A program made the translations under genes and the position numbers. DNA of 64,000 nucleotides from Pseudomonadota bacterium (GTDB lineage Bacteria > Myxococcota_A > Polyangia > Polyangiales > Polyangiaceae), in NCBI GenBank assembly GCA_023431345.1, contig JAEYWK010000194.1, positions 62,001 to 126,000 on the forward strand. The letters are read 5' to 3'. A model generated the notes under the pieces. That model saw only the letters and a program-made list of their open reading frames with translations, was not told where the DNA came from and made no database searches. This document shows positions 55,464 through 64,000 of the stretch, one piece after another (position 1 is the stretch's first letter; every line of letters starts with the position of its first letter).

Positions 55464-55781
55464 CTAATGCGGGGAAATCACCGTCTTGGCGGCGCTCGAC
55501 GCTCGGTCCACCAGCTTGGCGACGAGATCGACGGCCTCGCTGTAGCGGTAGATGCCGGCTTGCAGAGCGATCAACTGGCCAGAATCCAGGTCGCCCAGCC
55601 CCCCGCGAGCCGCGCGCCCCACCAGCGCTTCACCGCGGTCGACCGCGCCGCCGAGCCCCCGCAGCGCGTCGGCGAAGCTGGGCCCAGCGCCGCGGGCGGC
55701 CGGTGGGCTGCTAGCGACTCCCGCAGCCTCGGGCTCGATCGGCACCAGGTCATAACGAGGGCTTTCTCCGCTGATGCGCAT
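55464..55781 (-). CDS. Small protein resembling a type III secretion inner-rod subunit
   Basis: 105 residues. The C-terminal half reads SGQLIALQAGIYRYSEAVDL followed by a short amphipathic helix with AKLVDRAS, resembling the last helices of YscI/HrpB-type inner-rod proteins, which end in a similar LLxLQ...YS..LDL..K...K pattern. The first half is Ala/Gly/Pro-rich. It is encoded 64 bases after a FliA-family sigma gene on the same strand. No other T3SS gene is visible in the window. The assignment is tentative. Confidence 0.5.
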   Translation of the reverse strand: MRISGESPRYDLVPIEPEAAGVASSPPAARGAGPSFADALRGLGGAVDRGEALVGRAARGGLGDLDSGQLIALQAGIYRYSEAVDLVAKLVDRASSAAKTVISPH

Positions 55782-55845
55782 GACCTCCCCTCTTCGGCCG
55801 GCGCGCCCCGCGGTTGCTGACTATTTTCGGCGGCCCCGGCTCCGG

Positions 55846-56595
55846 TCAGACCGAACGCAGCTTCTTGGCCAAGCGCTGCATGGCGCGCGTGTGCAGACGG
55901 CTCGCCCACGACTTGCTGAGGCCGAGCGACTGGGCGACCTGATCGAAGCGCTCCCCTTCCAAGTAGTGGCGCTTCACCAGCTCGGCTTCCTCTTTGGGCA
56001 GGGTTTCGATCACGGAGCGCACGAGCGCGAGTATCTCGGCGCGTGACACCGCGTCCTCCGGGCTATCGGCGGGCGACACCTGGAGGTTCTCCCCCGCGTC
56101 GCCGATCGCGGGCGCAGCGATCAAGCCGACGCTCATGGCGGCGGCCATGGCGGCCAAGTGCTCCCCGAGCGCGAGGTCGGCTTGCGCGCGGCTCTGGGCC
56201 TCCGGCGAGGCGAAGGCGTCGTCGGCCGCGCCCTCGCTCACGCGCAGCGACGCCGAGAGCCCGTTCAAGCGCTCGTAGGCGCGTCGCGGCAGCTGAGCCA
56301 TCGAGCGCACGCCATCGATGATCGCGCCCTTCACTCTGAAATTCGCGTAGGCGCGGAATGGGACGCCGCGCGCGGCGTCGAACTTTCGCGCCGCGTCGAG
56401 CAAGCCCTCACGGCCGTAGCTGCGAAGGTCATCCACCTCGACGGCGGAGCCCAAGCCGCGCGCCACCTGACGCGCGAGCACTTCGACCAGCGCGAGCTCG
56501 GCGTGAAAGCGCTCGAGCACGTCGGGCGCGTCCGCTGCTCGGAGCGTCGGCTCGGACATTTCGGTCACGGGCGGCGTACCGCTGGCGCTGGGCAT
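55846..56595 (-). CDS. FliA/WhiG-family RNA polymerase sigma factor
   Basis: About 249 residues from ATG 56595 (ATG 56559 is also possible). Region 2 is DLRSYGREGLLDAARKFDAA and FRAYANFRVKGAIIDGVRSM, which is highly typical of FliA/WhiG sigma factors. Region 4 is LPKEEAELVKRHYLEGERFD and LGLSKSWASRLHTRAMQRL. Region 3 is short and Ala-rich. Such sigma factors control flagellar, sporulation or type III secretion genes. The next gene on the strand resembles a type III secretion inner-rod protein, which would fit. No anti-sigma gene is seen next to it. Confidence 0.9.
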   Translation of the reverse strand: MPSASGTPPVTEMSEPTLRAADAPDVLERFHAELALVEVLARQVARGLGSAVEVDDLRSYGREGLLDAARKFDAARGVPFRAYANFRVKGAIIDGVRSMAQLPRRAYERLNGLSASLRVSEGAADDAFASPEAQSRAQADLALGEHLAAMAAAMSVGLIAAPAIGDAGENLQVSPADSPEDAVSRAEILALVRSVIETLPKEEAELVKRHYLEGERFDQVAQSLGLSKSWASRLHTRAMQRLAKKLRSV

Positions 56596-56671
56596 TCGGT
56601 GGTCCGCAGATCTATCAAATCGGCGGCTGGGCGGGGTTTCGAATCCAGCGGAGGCGTGGCATATTGAGCGC

Positions 56672-57361
56672 ATGTTCCGCTGGGGCCCCGCCTCGGTAGC
56701 GTATGCGCTCGTCGCGGCGGGCGCGCTCGCCATCGGCCACGGCTTCGAGCGCGGCTCGCTGATCACCTATCCGGAGCCTTGGCTGCCGCTCAGCCGCGCC
56801 GAGGGGCACGGCTTCAGCCTGGTCGCCGGTGGCGCGTTCGCGGCGCTCGTGGTCGTGGGCACGCGAGTCCTAGTAGAAAATGTCGGTTGGGCGCGCAACC
56901 TGCACCGCGATTTGCGGCCAATGACGCTGCGGCTCGACGGCGCGGGCATCGTCGCCATCGCCGCGCTGTCCGCCGTCGCCGAAGAGCTGGTGTTTCGCGG
57001 GCTGCTCATGCCGTGGCTCGGGCTCTTGCCGCAGGCCTTGATCTTCGGCGTCGTCCACGCCCAGCTGAGCGGACCAAGCCGCTGGGTGTGGGTGACGTGG
57101 GCGAGCGTCGTCGGGCTCGCGCTCGGAGCCGTGTTCGCGCTGAGCGGCTCGCTCTTCGGCCCGATGTTGGCGCACGGCCTGATCAACGGGCTGAACCTGC
57201 TCTACTTGAAGTCTCACGACACCGCGCCTCCGCCCAACTCCCTCGGCGGCCTTTTGGGCAGCCGGCGTGACTCGACGAACCCTGGCTGGGTGCCGAGCAG
57301 CGAGAGCCCTCGCAACGAAACCGGCCGCCGGAGCCCGCTGCCCGCCGGCCGCCGAGCCTAG
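56672..57361 (+). CDS. CPBP (CAAX-like) intramembrane metalloprotease
   Basis: 229 residues with about six helices. The family motifs are AEELVFRGL (two Glu and Arg), IFGVVHAQL (His) and LAHGLINGLN (second His), all needed for the active site. Bacterial CPBP proteins cut peptides within the membrane or process bacteriocin-type peptides; substrate not predictable. The C-terminal about 40 residues are basic and unlike the family. It is divergent from the sigma gene. Confidence 0.9.
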   Translation: MFRWGPASVAYALVAAGALAIGHGFERGSLITYPEPWLPLSRAEGHGFSLVAGGAFAALVVVGTRVLVENVGWARNLHRDLRPMTLRLDGAGIVAIAALSAVAEELVFRGLLMPWLGLLPQALIFGVVHAQLSGPSRWVWVTWASVVGLALGAVFALSGSLFGPMLAHGLINGLNLLYLKSHDTAPPPNSLGGLLGSRRDSTNPGWVPSSESPRNETGRRSPLPAGRRA

Positions 57362-57522
57362 CGCGCAAGCGACGTCGCGGGTCTCCGCGCCCGCCTCGAT
57401 CCGAGGCAAAAACGGCTGGGCGGCCCGGAGACGAGCGCGGCCAAGGTGCGACCAATCGTGGCCCCGCTGGCCGCCGTCGGCTGGTTCTGCGCTATTCTGG
57501 TGGCAGCACCCCCCAGCCAAGA

Positions 57523-59015
<1,493 letters not shown>

Positions 59016-59019
<4 letters not shown>

Positions 59020-59789
59020 CGAAACGCAGGCTCGACGGCTACTTCCTGGGCAAGCGCGACTACCGCTCGTGCCTCGCGCTGCAAGAGCGCCTGCTCGCGG
59101 AGCGCGCCGCGGGCCGCGCCCCCGACACCGTCCTGCTCGTCGAGCATCCGCCCGTGATCACGCTCGGGCGCGGCGCGCACTCCGAGCACCTGCTGGCGAG
59201 CGCCGCGCACCTCGCAGAGCTCGGCGTCGAGGTGGTGGAGACCGGGCGCGGCGGCGACGTCACGCTGCACGCACCGGGGCAGCTCGTTTGCTACCCGATC
59301 ATCGACCTGAGCCCCGATCGCAAGGACGTGCGCCGCTACGTGCGTGACTTGACGGAGGTCATGCGCAGCGTCGCGTCGCTGTACGGCGTCGACACGGGGC
59401 GGGTCGAGCAGCACATCGGGCTATGGGCCAACCGCGAGGCGCCCCGAGCCTACGTCGGCGAGGCTAGCCCCAACGACTTGGCCAAGGTCGGCGCGATCGG
59501 CGTGCGCATTTCACGCTGGGTCACCATGCACGGCTTCGCTCTGAACCTGCAGCCGGACCTGCGCTTGTTCGGCTTGATCGTGCCTTGCGGCATTCGCGAG
59601 TACGGCGTCACGTCGCTGGCCGAGCTGACGAACGGCCCCGCCCCGAGCGTCGAGGCGGCCGCGCCTCAAGCGTTCGCGGCGCTGGTGCGCGTGCTCGACG
59701 CGGACGCCGAGAGCTCGACGCTCTCCCGCGGCGAGCCGCCCGCCACGAGCAGCACGTTCTCGAACGGCGTGCGCTCCGAAGCGCCCTGA
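59016..59789 (+). CDS. lipB: Octanoyltransferase LipB
   Basis: 257 residues with LLVEHPPVITLGRGA, the lipoyl-binding GRGGDVTLHAPGQLVCYPI, the catalytic Lys in AKVGAIGVRI and the catalytic Cys in IVPCGIREYGVTS. It transfers octanoyl from ACP to lipoyl domains. The extra about 40 residues at the C terminus are Ser/Thr-rich. The start overlaps the previous stop by four bases, an odd pairing with a cyclic-di-GMP regulator. Its last 124 bases overlap a convergent gene. Confidence 0.95.
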
Positions 59790-60811
59790 ACCTCGCAGCG
59801 CAGCCCCGCGCGCTCGAAAATAGCGACGAAATCACGAGCGGGGCGGTACTGCGTGGCGCGACCGCGGTTCAGGCCCGTCTTGCGCGCGCACCACTCGACG
59901 AAGCGCGTGACGGCGCTCTTGGCCGAAGGCTGCGCGTCCAGCTCGCGCAGCAAGATGCGTCCACCGGGGGCGAGCGCGCCCAGCGCGGCCGCGAGCACCG
60001 CGTCTTGCTCGGCGACGGGCAGGTAGTGCAGCACGTCGATCAGCAGGATCGTGTCGGCCGGCGGGAGCACGGCCGTCGCCAGGTCAGCGACCTCGAAACG
60101 CCCCTCGACCCCCGCAGAGCTCGCCACCGCGATCTTCTCGGCGTCACTGTCGAGGCCACGCAGGCTGCTGACGCGCCCCAGCTCGAGCAAGAGCCAAGCG
60201 AGCTGTCCGCGGCCGCAGCCCAAATCCAGTACGCGCCCGAGGTGCCCCGGCACGCGGTGCAGCAGCTCGACGACCGGGTCGAGCGCCAGCTTGCCGGCGA
60301 CGTAGTAGCGGTGCGCTGCGGGCGCGCCGCGGTAACGCGCGCGGGTGCGCGCCCGCGCTTCTTCCAGCGCACGGTCGGGCAGCTCTGCGGCGGCCCCCGC
60401 CGCTCGCCGCGAAGCGCTCAGCCAGGCTACCGCGAAGCCAAGCAGCGCCAGCGCCGCGCCCACCGCCAGGCTACCGACCAGCAGCTGCTGCGCGAAGCCG
60501 GCCGCTCCCGAGCCGCGCGCTCGCTCGACGTCGAAGCCAGCGAAGCTGCCCGTGAGCAGCCACGAGCCCGCTTGCACCTCCGCAAAGATGAGGAAAGGCG
60601 CCACGAGCGGGTTCGAGACGTTGGCGGCGAGGTACGACAGCACCGCGTCGAGCCGAAGCGGCAGGCACACCGCCAGCACCAGCACCAGGTGCAGCCCGTA
60701 CAGCGGCTGGCAGCCGATGAACAAGCCGATCGCGACGGCGGCCGCCGCTCTGTTGGCCGACCCGGGCGTGCCGCGCAAGCGCTGCCACAGCCCGAGCAAG
60801 AAGGATTTCAC
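59666..60811 (-). CDS. DUF2062 membrane domain fused to a SAM methyltransferase
   Basis: 381 residues. The N-terminal part (about 1-140) is a DUF2062 domain with helices (AAAAVAIGLFIGCQPLYGLH and a conserved NVSNPLVAP). The C-terminal part is a class I methyltransferase with motif I VLDLGCGRGQLAW, then LLIDVLHYLPVAEQD. DUF2062 is found beside or fused to lipid- and sugar-modifying enzymes. The fusion suggests a membrane-bound methyltransferase. The ATG overlaps the preceding TPR gene by four bases, and the end overlaps lipB by 124 bases. Confidence 0.85.
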   Translation of the reverse strand: MKSFLLGLWQRLRGTPGSANRAAAAVAIGLFIGCQPLYGLHLVLVLAVCLPLRLDAVLSYLAANVSNPLVAPFLIFAEVQAGSWLLTGSFAGFDVERARGSGAAGFAQQLLVGSLAVGAALALLGFAVAWLSASRRAAGAAAELPDRALEEARARTRARYRGAPAAHRYYVAGKLALDPVVELLHRVPGHLGRVLDLGCGRGQLAWLLLELGRVSSLRGLDSDAEKIAVASSAGVEGRFEVADLATAVLPPADTILLIDVLHYLPVAEQDAVLAAALGALAPGGRILLRELDAQPSAKSAVTRFVEWCARKTGLNRGRATQYRPARDFVAIFERAGLRCEVQGASERTPFENVLLVAGGSPRESVELSASASSTRTSAANA

Positions 60812-61536
60812 GCTTCGGGGCGCTCCGATTTTGCGCGCTGGGTGTCCGCCAACTTGCGATACATCTGCGCGCTCTTGTTTTCACCGTCGCGAGCGAGCAC
60901 GGCGTCGAACTCGGCGACGGCGGCGTCGTGCTCGCCAGCCGACAAGTGCATCACCCCCAGCAGTAAGCGCGCCTGGCCGTAGTTGGGGTTGGCGTCACGC
61001 GCGGCTTCCAGCTGCTCGCGTGCGCGCGCCGGTTGATTCGTGTCGCGGTAGAGCGTCGCCAGCTTGGTCCGCAAGTCCGCGAAGCCAGGACAGAGCGCGA
61101 CCGCTCGCTCGAGCTCGAGGACCGCTTCTGGCACCATGCCGGCATCTGCATAGGCTTGGCTGATCTCGGCGTGCATGTTCGCGATCTTTCCTTTCGCGAA
61201 CGGGTCCGCCTTGGCCGGCCCGCCAGAACCGCGGTGACGAATCTGGCCGTACACTTGGCGCGCGGCGTCGTACTTGCCCAGGTCGTTGTAGGTGACCATG
61301 AGGTTGAGCTGCGCCTCGGTGTAGTTCGGGTTCAGGCTCACCGCCTTCTCGAAGTAGCGCTCGGCCTGAAGGAAATCGCCCTTCGAATGGGAGATGACCC
61401 CGAGCATGTCGAAAACATCAGCGAAACGATCGGTTTCGGCCACGACCTGCCTCAGCAAGTACTCGGCCTTGTCGAGCTCACGCTTCTGGTAGTGCTCGCG
61501 TCCTAGGAGGAGCAGCTGCTTGACGTGATCGTCCAT
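60808..61536 (-). CDS. TPR-repeat protein
   Basis: 242 residues from ATG 61536 (upstream starts add a non-TPR segment). At least five TPR motifs are visible, for example KGDFLQAERYFEKAVSLNPN, MVPEAVLELERAVALCP and QPARAREQLEAARDANPNYG. No signal peptide, so it is probably cytoplasmic. It is coupled to the methyltransferase fusion by a 4-base overlap and is divergent from the M23 peptidase gene (129 bases apart). It may be a scaffold. Confidence 0.9.
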   Translation of the reverse strand: MDDHVKQLLLLGREHYQKRELDKAEYLLRQVVAETDRFADVFDMLGVISHSKGDFLQAERYFEKAVSLNPNYTEAQLNLMVTYNDLGKYDAARQVYGQIRHRGSGGPAKADPFAKGKIANMHAEISQAYADAGMVPEAVLELERAVALCPGFADLRTKLATLYRDTNQPARAREQLEAARDANPNYGQARLLLGVMHLSAGEHDAAVAEFDAVLARDGENKSAQMYRKLADTQRAKSERPEA

Positions 61537-61665
61537 GCCCTGCCTATGGAAACCCAGAAAGCGGGCAAAATATAGGCAAAGGCGAGAGGCTTCCCCGATT
61601 TGTAGCAAACCGACGCGGCCGGCGCCCGCCTTGCCGCGGTCCCGGTTCCTTGCTACTCCGCGACC

Positions 61666-63717
61666 GTGGCCTCACCGCCAGGCGCCGGTGGTTCCCGCTA
61701 CGTCGGCCGTATCGTCGATCCCGACGTGCGCGATGACGGCGAAACGGAACCCGAAGTCGAGCTGAACCCCAGCCCGCCGCCCGCGCACGCCCAAAGCCCC
61801 GACGCCGAGCGTGACTCCCCGGTTGTCCCGGAGCCGGCGGCGCTGGTCACAGCCGAGCCCGACCCACCGGCCGCACTCGAGACCCGTCACGCAGCGGGCC
61901 CTGTCCGCGGCGCGGAGGTTCGCGAGCGCCTCCTCGCCAAAGCGCGCGCCGCCGAGGAAGCGCGCATGGCCGCGCCCAGCGCGCTCGACGCCGAGTTGGA
62001 CGCGGTGGGGCGCGGCAGTGAGCCGAGGGTGGAGGAGGTGGAAGACTTCGTCGCGCCGCCGCCGCCCGCTGGTCGCGCGCCGTCCGCACCGTTCACGCCG
62101 AGCACGCCTCGGGAGCTCTCGCCCAACCTGGTGGCGGTGTTCGCGGCGCTGGTCGGTATCGCCACGATCGCCTCGATCACGGCGCTGTTCATGAGCTTGG
62201 AGACGCGCTTGCCGGCAACCCAAGCCGTGAGCGCGGGCAGCAGGCCCGCCTCGAACACCCCGAACGCCGCCCCCGCCGTGCCGGCGCCGGCCGAGCCCAA
62301 GCCGAAGGCCAAGCGCCAGCGCCAGAAGCTCCCGGGGCCCTGGCGCGTCAGCGACGCCAAGGGCGACGGCAAATACCGCTACATCGAGGGCAAGGTCGGA
62401 AGCGACTCGTTCCTGAAAGCGCTCGCGGCGGCGGGGGCGCCGGAAGCACAAGGGTACCGAGTCCTCGCCGCGCTGCGCGGCATCGTCGACCTCGACAAAT
62501 GCAAGAGGTCCGATCGCTTCCAGGCGCTGCTCGAGCGCGGAACGAACCGGCTGTTCGCGCTCGAGTTCCTGTCCGGCGCGGAGGACGTCTATCAGGCCAA
62601 GGAGGTCGATGGGCGCCTCACGGGCTCCAAGCTCGACCTGAAGATCGAGCGGGGGCAGGTGACGGGAGCGCTCAGCTACGACGGTTCGAGCTTCGACAAA
62701 TCCGCCGAGCTGGCCGGCTTCGATCCGGGCCTGGCCAAGGTAGTCGCGCGCGCGCTCGACGGCCACATGGCGCTCGACGAGCTCGAGCGCGGCGACGTCA
62801 TCAAGCTCGTGGCGCAAGAGGTGACGGTGCTCGGCGAGTTCTCGCGCTACGCGGGCATCGAAGCGCTCGAGCTCCACCGCGTGGATCCGAAGCGGACGCG
62901 CCTGCGCATCTACTACTCCGACGCCCCCGGCATCCGCGGCTACTACGACCACGATGGCAGAGCGCCGTTCGAGGGCGGTTGGCGCAAGCCGGTCAAAGGT
63001 GCGCCACGCACCTCACCGTTCAATCCGAAGCGCATGCACCCCGTCTTGAAGAAGGTGATGCCGCACCAAGGCACTGATTTCGGCGCGCCAACCGGAACCC
63101 CCGTGGGCGCGTCGTCGTTCGGTACCGTCAGCTTCATCGGCAACGGCGGCCCTGCCGGCAACCTGGTCAAGATCATGCACCCAGGCGGCGTCGAGACTGG
63201 CTACGCCCACCTCTCGCGCTTCGCGAGCGGTCTGAAGTTGGGCGACAAGGTCAAGCGCATGCAGGTGATCGGCTACGTCGGTAGCACGGGGCGCTCGACC
63301 GGCCCGCACCTGCATTTCACCGCCGCGCGTGATGGTGTGTACTTCGACGCCGAGACGCTCAACCTCGACGGTATGCGCACGCTCACCGCCGCCGAGCGCG
63401 AGGCGTTCAAGCCTCTGATCGCCAAGTACGATCCGATGCTCGACGGCATTCCGATGCCCGAGCGCTACGTGCCGCTCCCGGTGACGACGCCGGAGGCAGC
63501 GCCCGCCATGGCCGTCGCGGCCAGCAACGCGCCGCCGCCCGACGATGACGCCGTGGGCGACGCGGACGAGCCCGTCGCCGCCGCGACCGTCGCCCCGAAA
63601 GGTGCCGTGCCCGAGCCACCGACGCCATCGCGACCGGGAGGCTCCGCGGTCTACCTCAGCGACAAAGAGCTACTCGAGGCGCAGTCAGCGACGGACGACG
63701 GCGAAGTCGAGGAGTGA
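61666..63717 (+). CDS. Membrane-anchored M23 (LytM-type) peptidase
   Basis: 683 residues from a GTG. A long cytoplasmic, Pro/Asp/Glu-rich part is followed by one helix (about 150-172: NLVAVFAALVGIATIASITA), a Lys-rich periplasmic linker and an OapA/LysM-like spacer. The M23 domain contains HQGTDFGAPTGTPVG (zinc His and Asp) and GPHLHFTAARDG (HxH). All zinc ligands are present. A Pro/Ala/Asp-rich tail follows. M23 enzymes cut peptidoglycan cross-links; the size of the cytoplasmic part suggests partners inside the cell. The 3' end overlaps a possible small gene. Confidence 0.92.
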   Translation: MASPPGAGGSRYVGRIVDPDVRDDGETEPEVELNPSPPPAHAQSPDAERDSPVVPEPAALVTAEPDPPAALETRHAAGPVRGAEVRERLLAKARAAEEARMAAPSALDAELDAVGRGSEPRVEEVEDFVAPPPPAGRAPSAPFTPSTPRELSPNLVAVFAALVGIATIASITALFMSLETRLPATQAVSAGSRPASNTPNAAPAVPAPAEPKPKAKRQRQKLPGPWRVSDAKGDGKYRYIEGKVGSDSFLKALAAAGAPEAQGYRVLAALRGIVDLDKCKRSDRFQALLERGTNRLFALEFLSGAEDVYQAKEVDGRLTGSKLDLKIERGQVTGALSYDGSSFDKSAELAGFDPGLAKVVARALDGHMALDELERGDVIKLVAQEVTVLGEFSRYAGIEALELHRVDPKRTRLRIYYSDAPGIRGYYDHDGRAPFEGGWRKPVKGAPRTSPFNPKRMHPVLKKVMPHQGTDFGAPTGTPVGASSFGTVSFIGNGGPAGNLVKIMHPGGVETGYAHLSRFASGLKLGDKVKRMQVIGYVGSTGRSTGPHLHFTAARDGVYFDAETLNLDGMRTLTAAEREAFKPLIAKYDPMLDGIPMPERYVPLPVTTPEAAPAMAVAASNAPPPDDDAVGDADEPVAAATVAPKGAVPEPPTPSRPGGSAVYLSDKELLEAQSATDDGEVEE

Positions 63718-63848
63718 GCGGCGGAGCGGCAGAGCGCGTCGAGCTCGCGCGCCAGGCAATCGACCAGGCACGCCCCGCGCGTGCAAAGTAGCTCGACCAG
63801 GTACTCCTCCTGCTCGACGCTGAGCTCGTAAAATGGATCGGGGTGCAT
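63651..63848 (-). CDS. Possible small protein overlapping the M23 gene
   Basis: A 65-residue frame starting at ATG 63848 with GGTGAGGG 5-12 bases upstream. It reads MHPDPFYELSVEQEEYLVEL then CTRGACLVDCLARELDALC, a helical, Cys-containing segment, and a Ser-rich tail that overlaps the M23 gene by 67 bases and so may be non-functional. Just upstream a frame ending LDRLEAFLASLG stops at about 63856, so a small operon reading in from outside is possible. No homologue is recognised. Confidence 0.4.
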   Translation of the reverse strand: MHPDPFYELSVEQEEYLVELLCTRGACLVDCLARELDALCRSAAHSSTSPSSVADCASSSSLSLR

Positions 63849-64000
63849 GGCTACCCTCACCCCAGCGACGCGAGGAAGGCCTCGAGGCGATCGAGCGTCT
63901 CGCGCACACGGCACCTAGCTCGTCAAGTGCCGGACGGAGGCGTTCAGCGAGCGATCAGAGAGCGCGGGCGGTCAGCGCTCAGGGCGCGAGCAGGCCGCGA

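Noticed and set aside
54402..55820. Plus-strand open frame of about 472 codons
   Set aside because: Antisense to mnmA and the small rod-like gene; no domain in its translation.

Overview
This 64 kb window is chromosomal DNA of a high-GC bacterium. Several signs point to a myxobacterium of the Polyangiales type; this is inferred from gene style, not from a marker gene. There are many lipoproteins with long Gly/Ser/Ala/Thr-rich linkers after the lipid-modified Cys, a Ser/Thr kinase with a PEGA-like tail, PilZ-type regulators, large secreted glycosidases and many short or overlapping gene junctions. No rRNA, tRNA, CRISPR array, insertion sequence or phage gene was seen.

Layout. 1-9078 (minus strand) is a phosphate-acquisition block: a porin, pstS-pstC-pstA-pstB-phoU, then a DUF47 protein, a Pit transporter and a truncated mgtE. 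9483-11417 holds three exported or lipid-anchored proteins of unknown role. 11483-17897 looks like a mannan or other beta-glycan locus: an ABC sugar importer lacking its ATPase, an AraC-type regulator and a secreted GH5 mannanase-like enzyme. 17879-28914 returns to phosphate: phoR-phoB, a second phoB paralogue, a tonB-exbB-exbD-exbD set, a beta-helix lipoprotein and a TonB-dependent receptor. Good 7-4-7 Pho boxes stand before pstS, both phoB copies and the receptor, so these pieces probably form one phosphate-starvation regulon that includes a dedicated Ton transport system.

29169-41079 is mixed envelope and regulatory material: an OmpA-like lipoprotein, an ECF sigma/NrsF-like anti-sigma/TlpA operon, a tandemly duplicated beta-propeller lipoprotein, a PilZ-pseudoreceiver protein, a three-gene ABC-like exporter whose ATPase has lost nearly every catalytic motif, TPR proteins and a LolC/FtsX-type permease. 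41439-50347 carries a Ser/Thr kinase, the CCA-adding enzyme, a phosphodiester-glycosidase-domain lipoprotein, a GNAT protein, a GH44-like lipoprotein lacking the usual acid/base Glu, a SlyD-type isomerase and argC. 50486-55415 (minus) is the mnmA-(lipoprotein)-(small Cys protein)-tilS-ftsH cluster. 55464-63848 has a FliA-family sigma factor beside a small protein resembling a type III secretion inner-rod subunit, a CPBP protease, a REC-GAF-HD-GYP regulator with lipB, a DUF2062-methyltransferase fusion with a TPR protein, and an M23 peptidase.

Most promising leads: the Pho-controlled TonB system with duplicated phoB; the ABC-like operon with a catalytically dead ATPase; the GH44 protein with Gln at the acid/base position; the redox-looking sigma/anti-sigma/thioredoxin operon; and the orphan T3SS-rod-like protein next to a FliA-type sigma factor.
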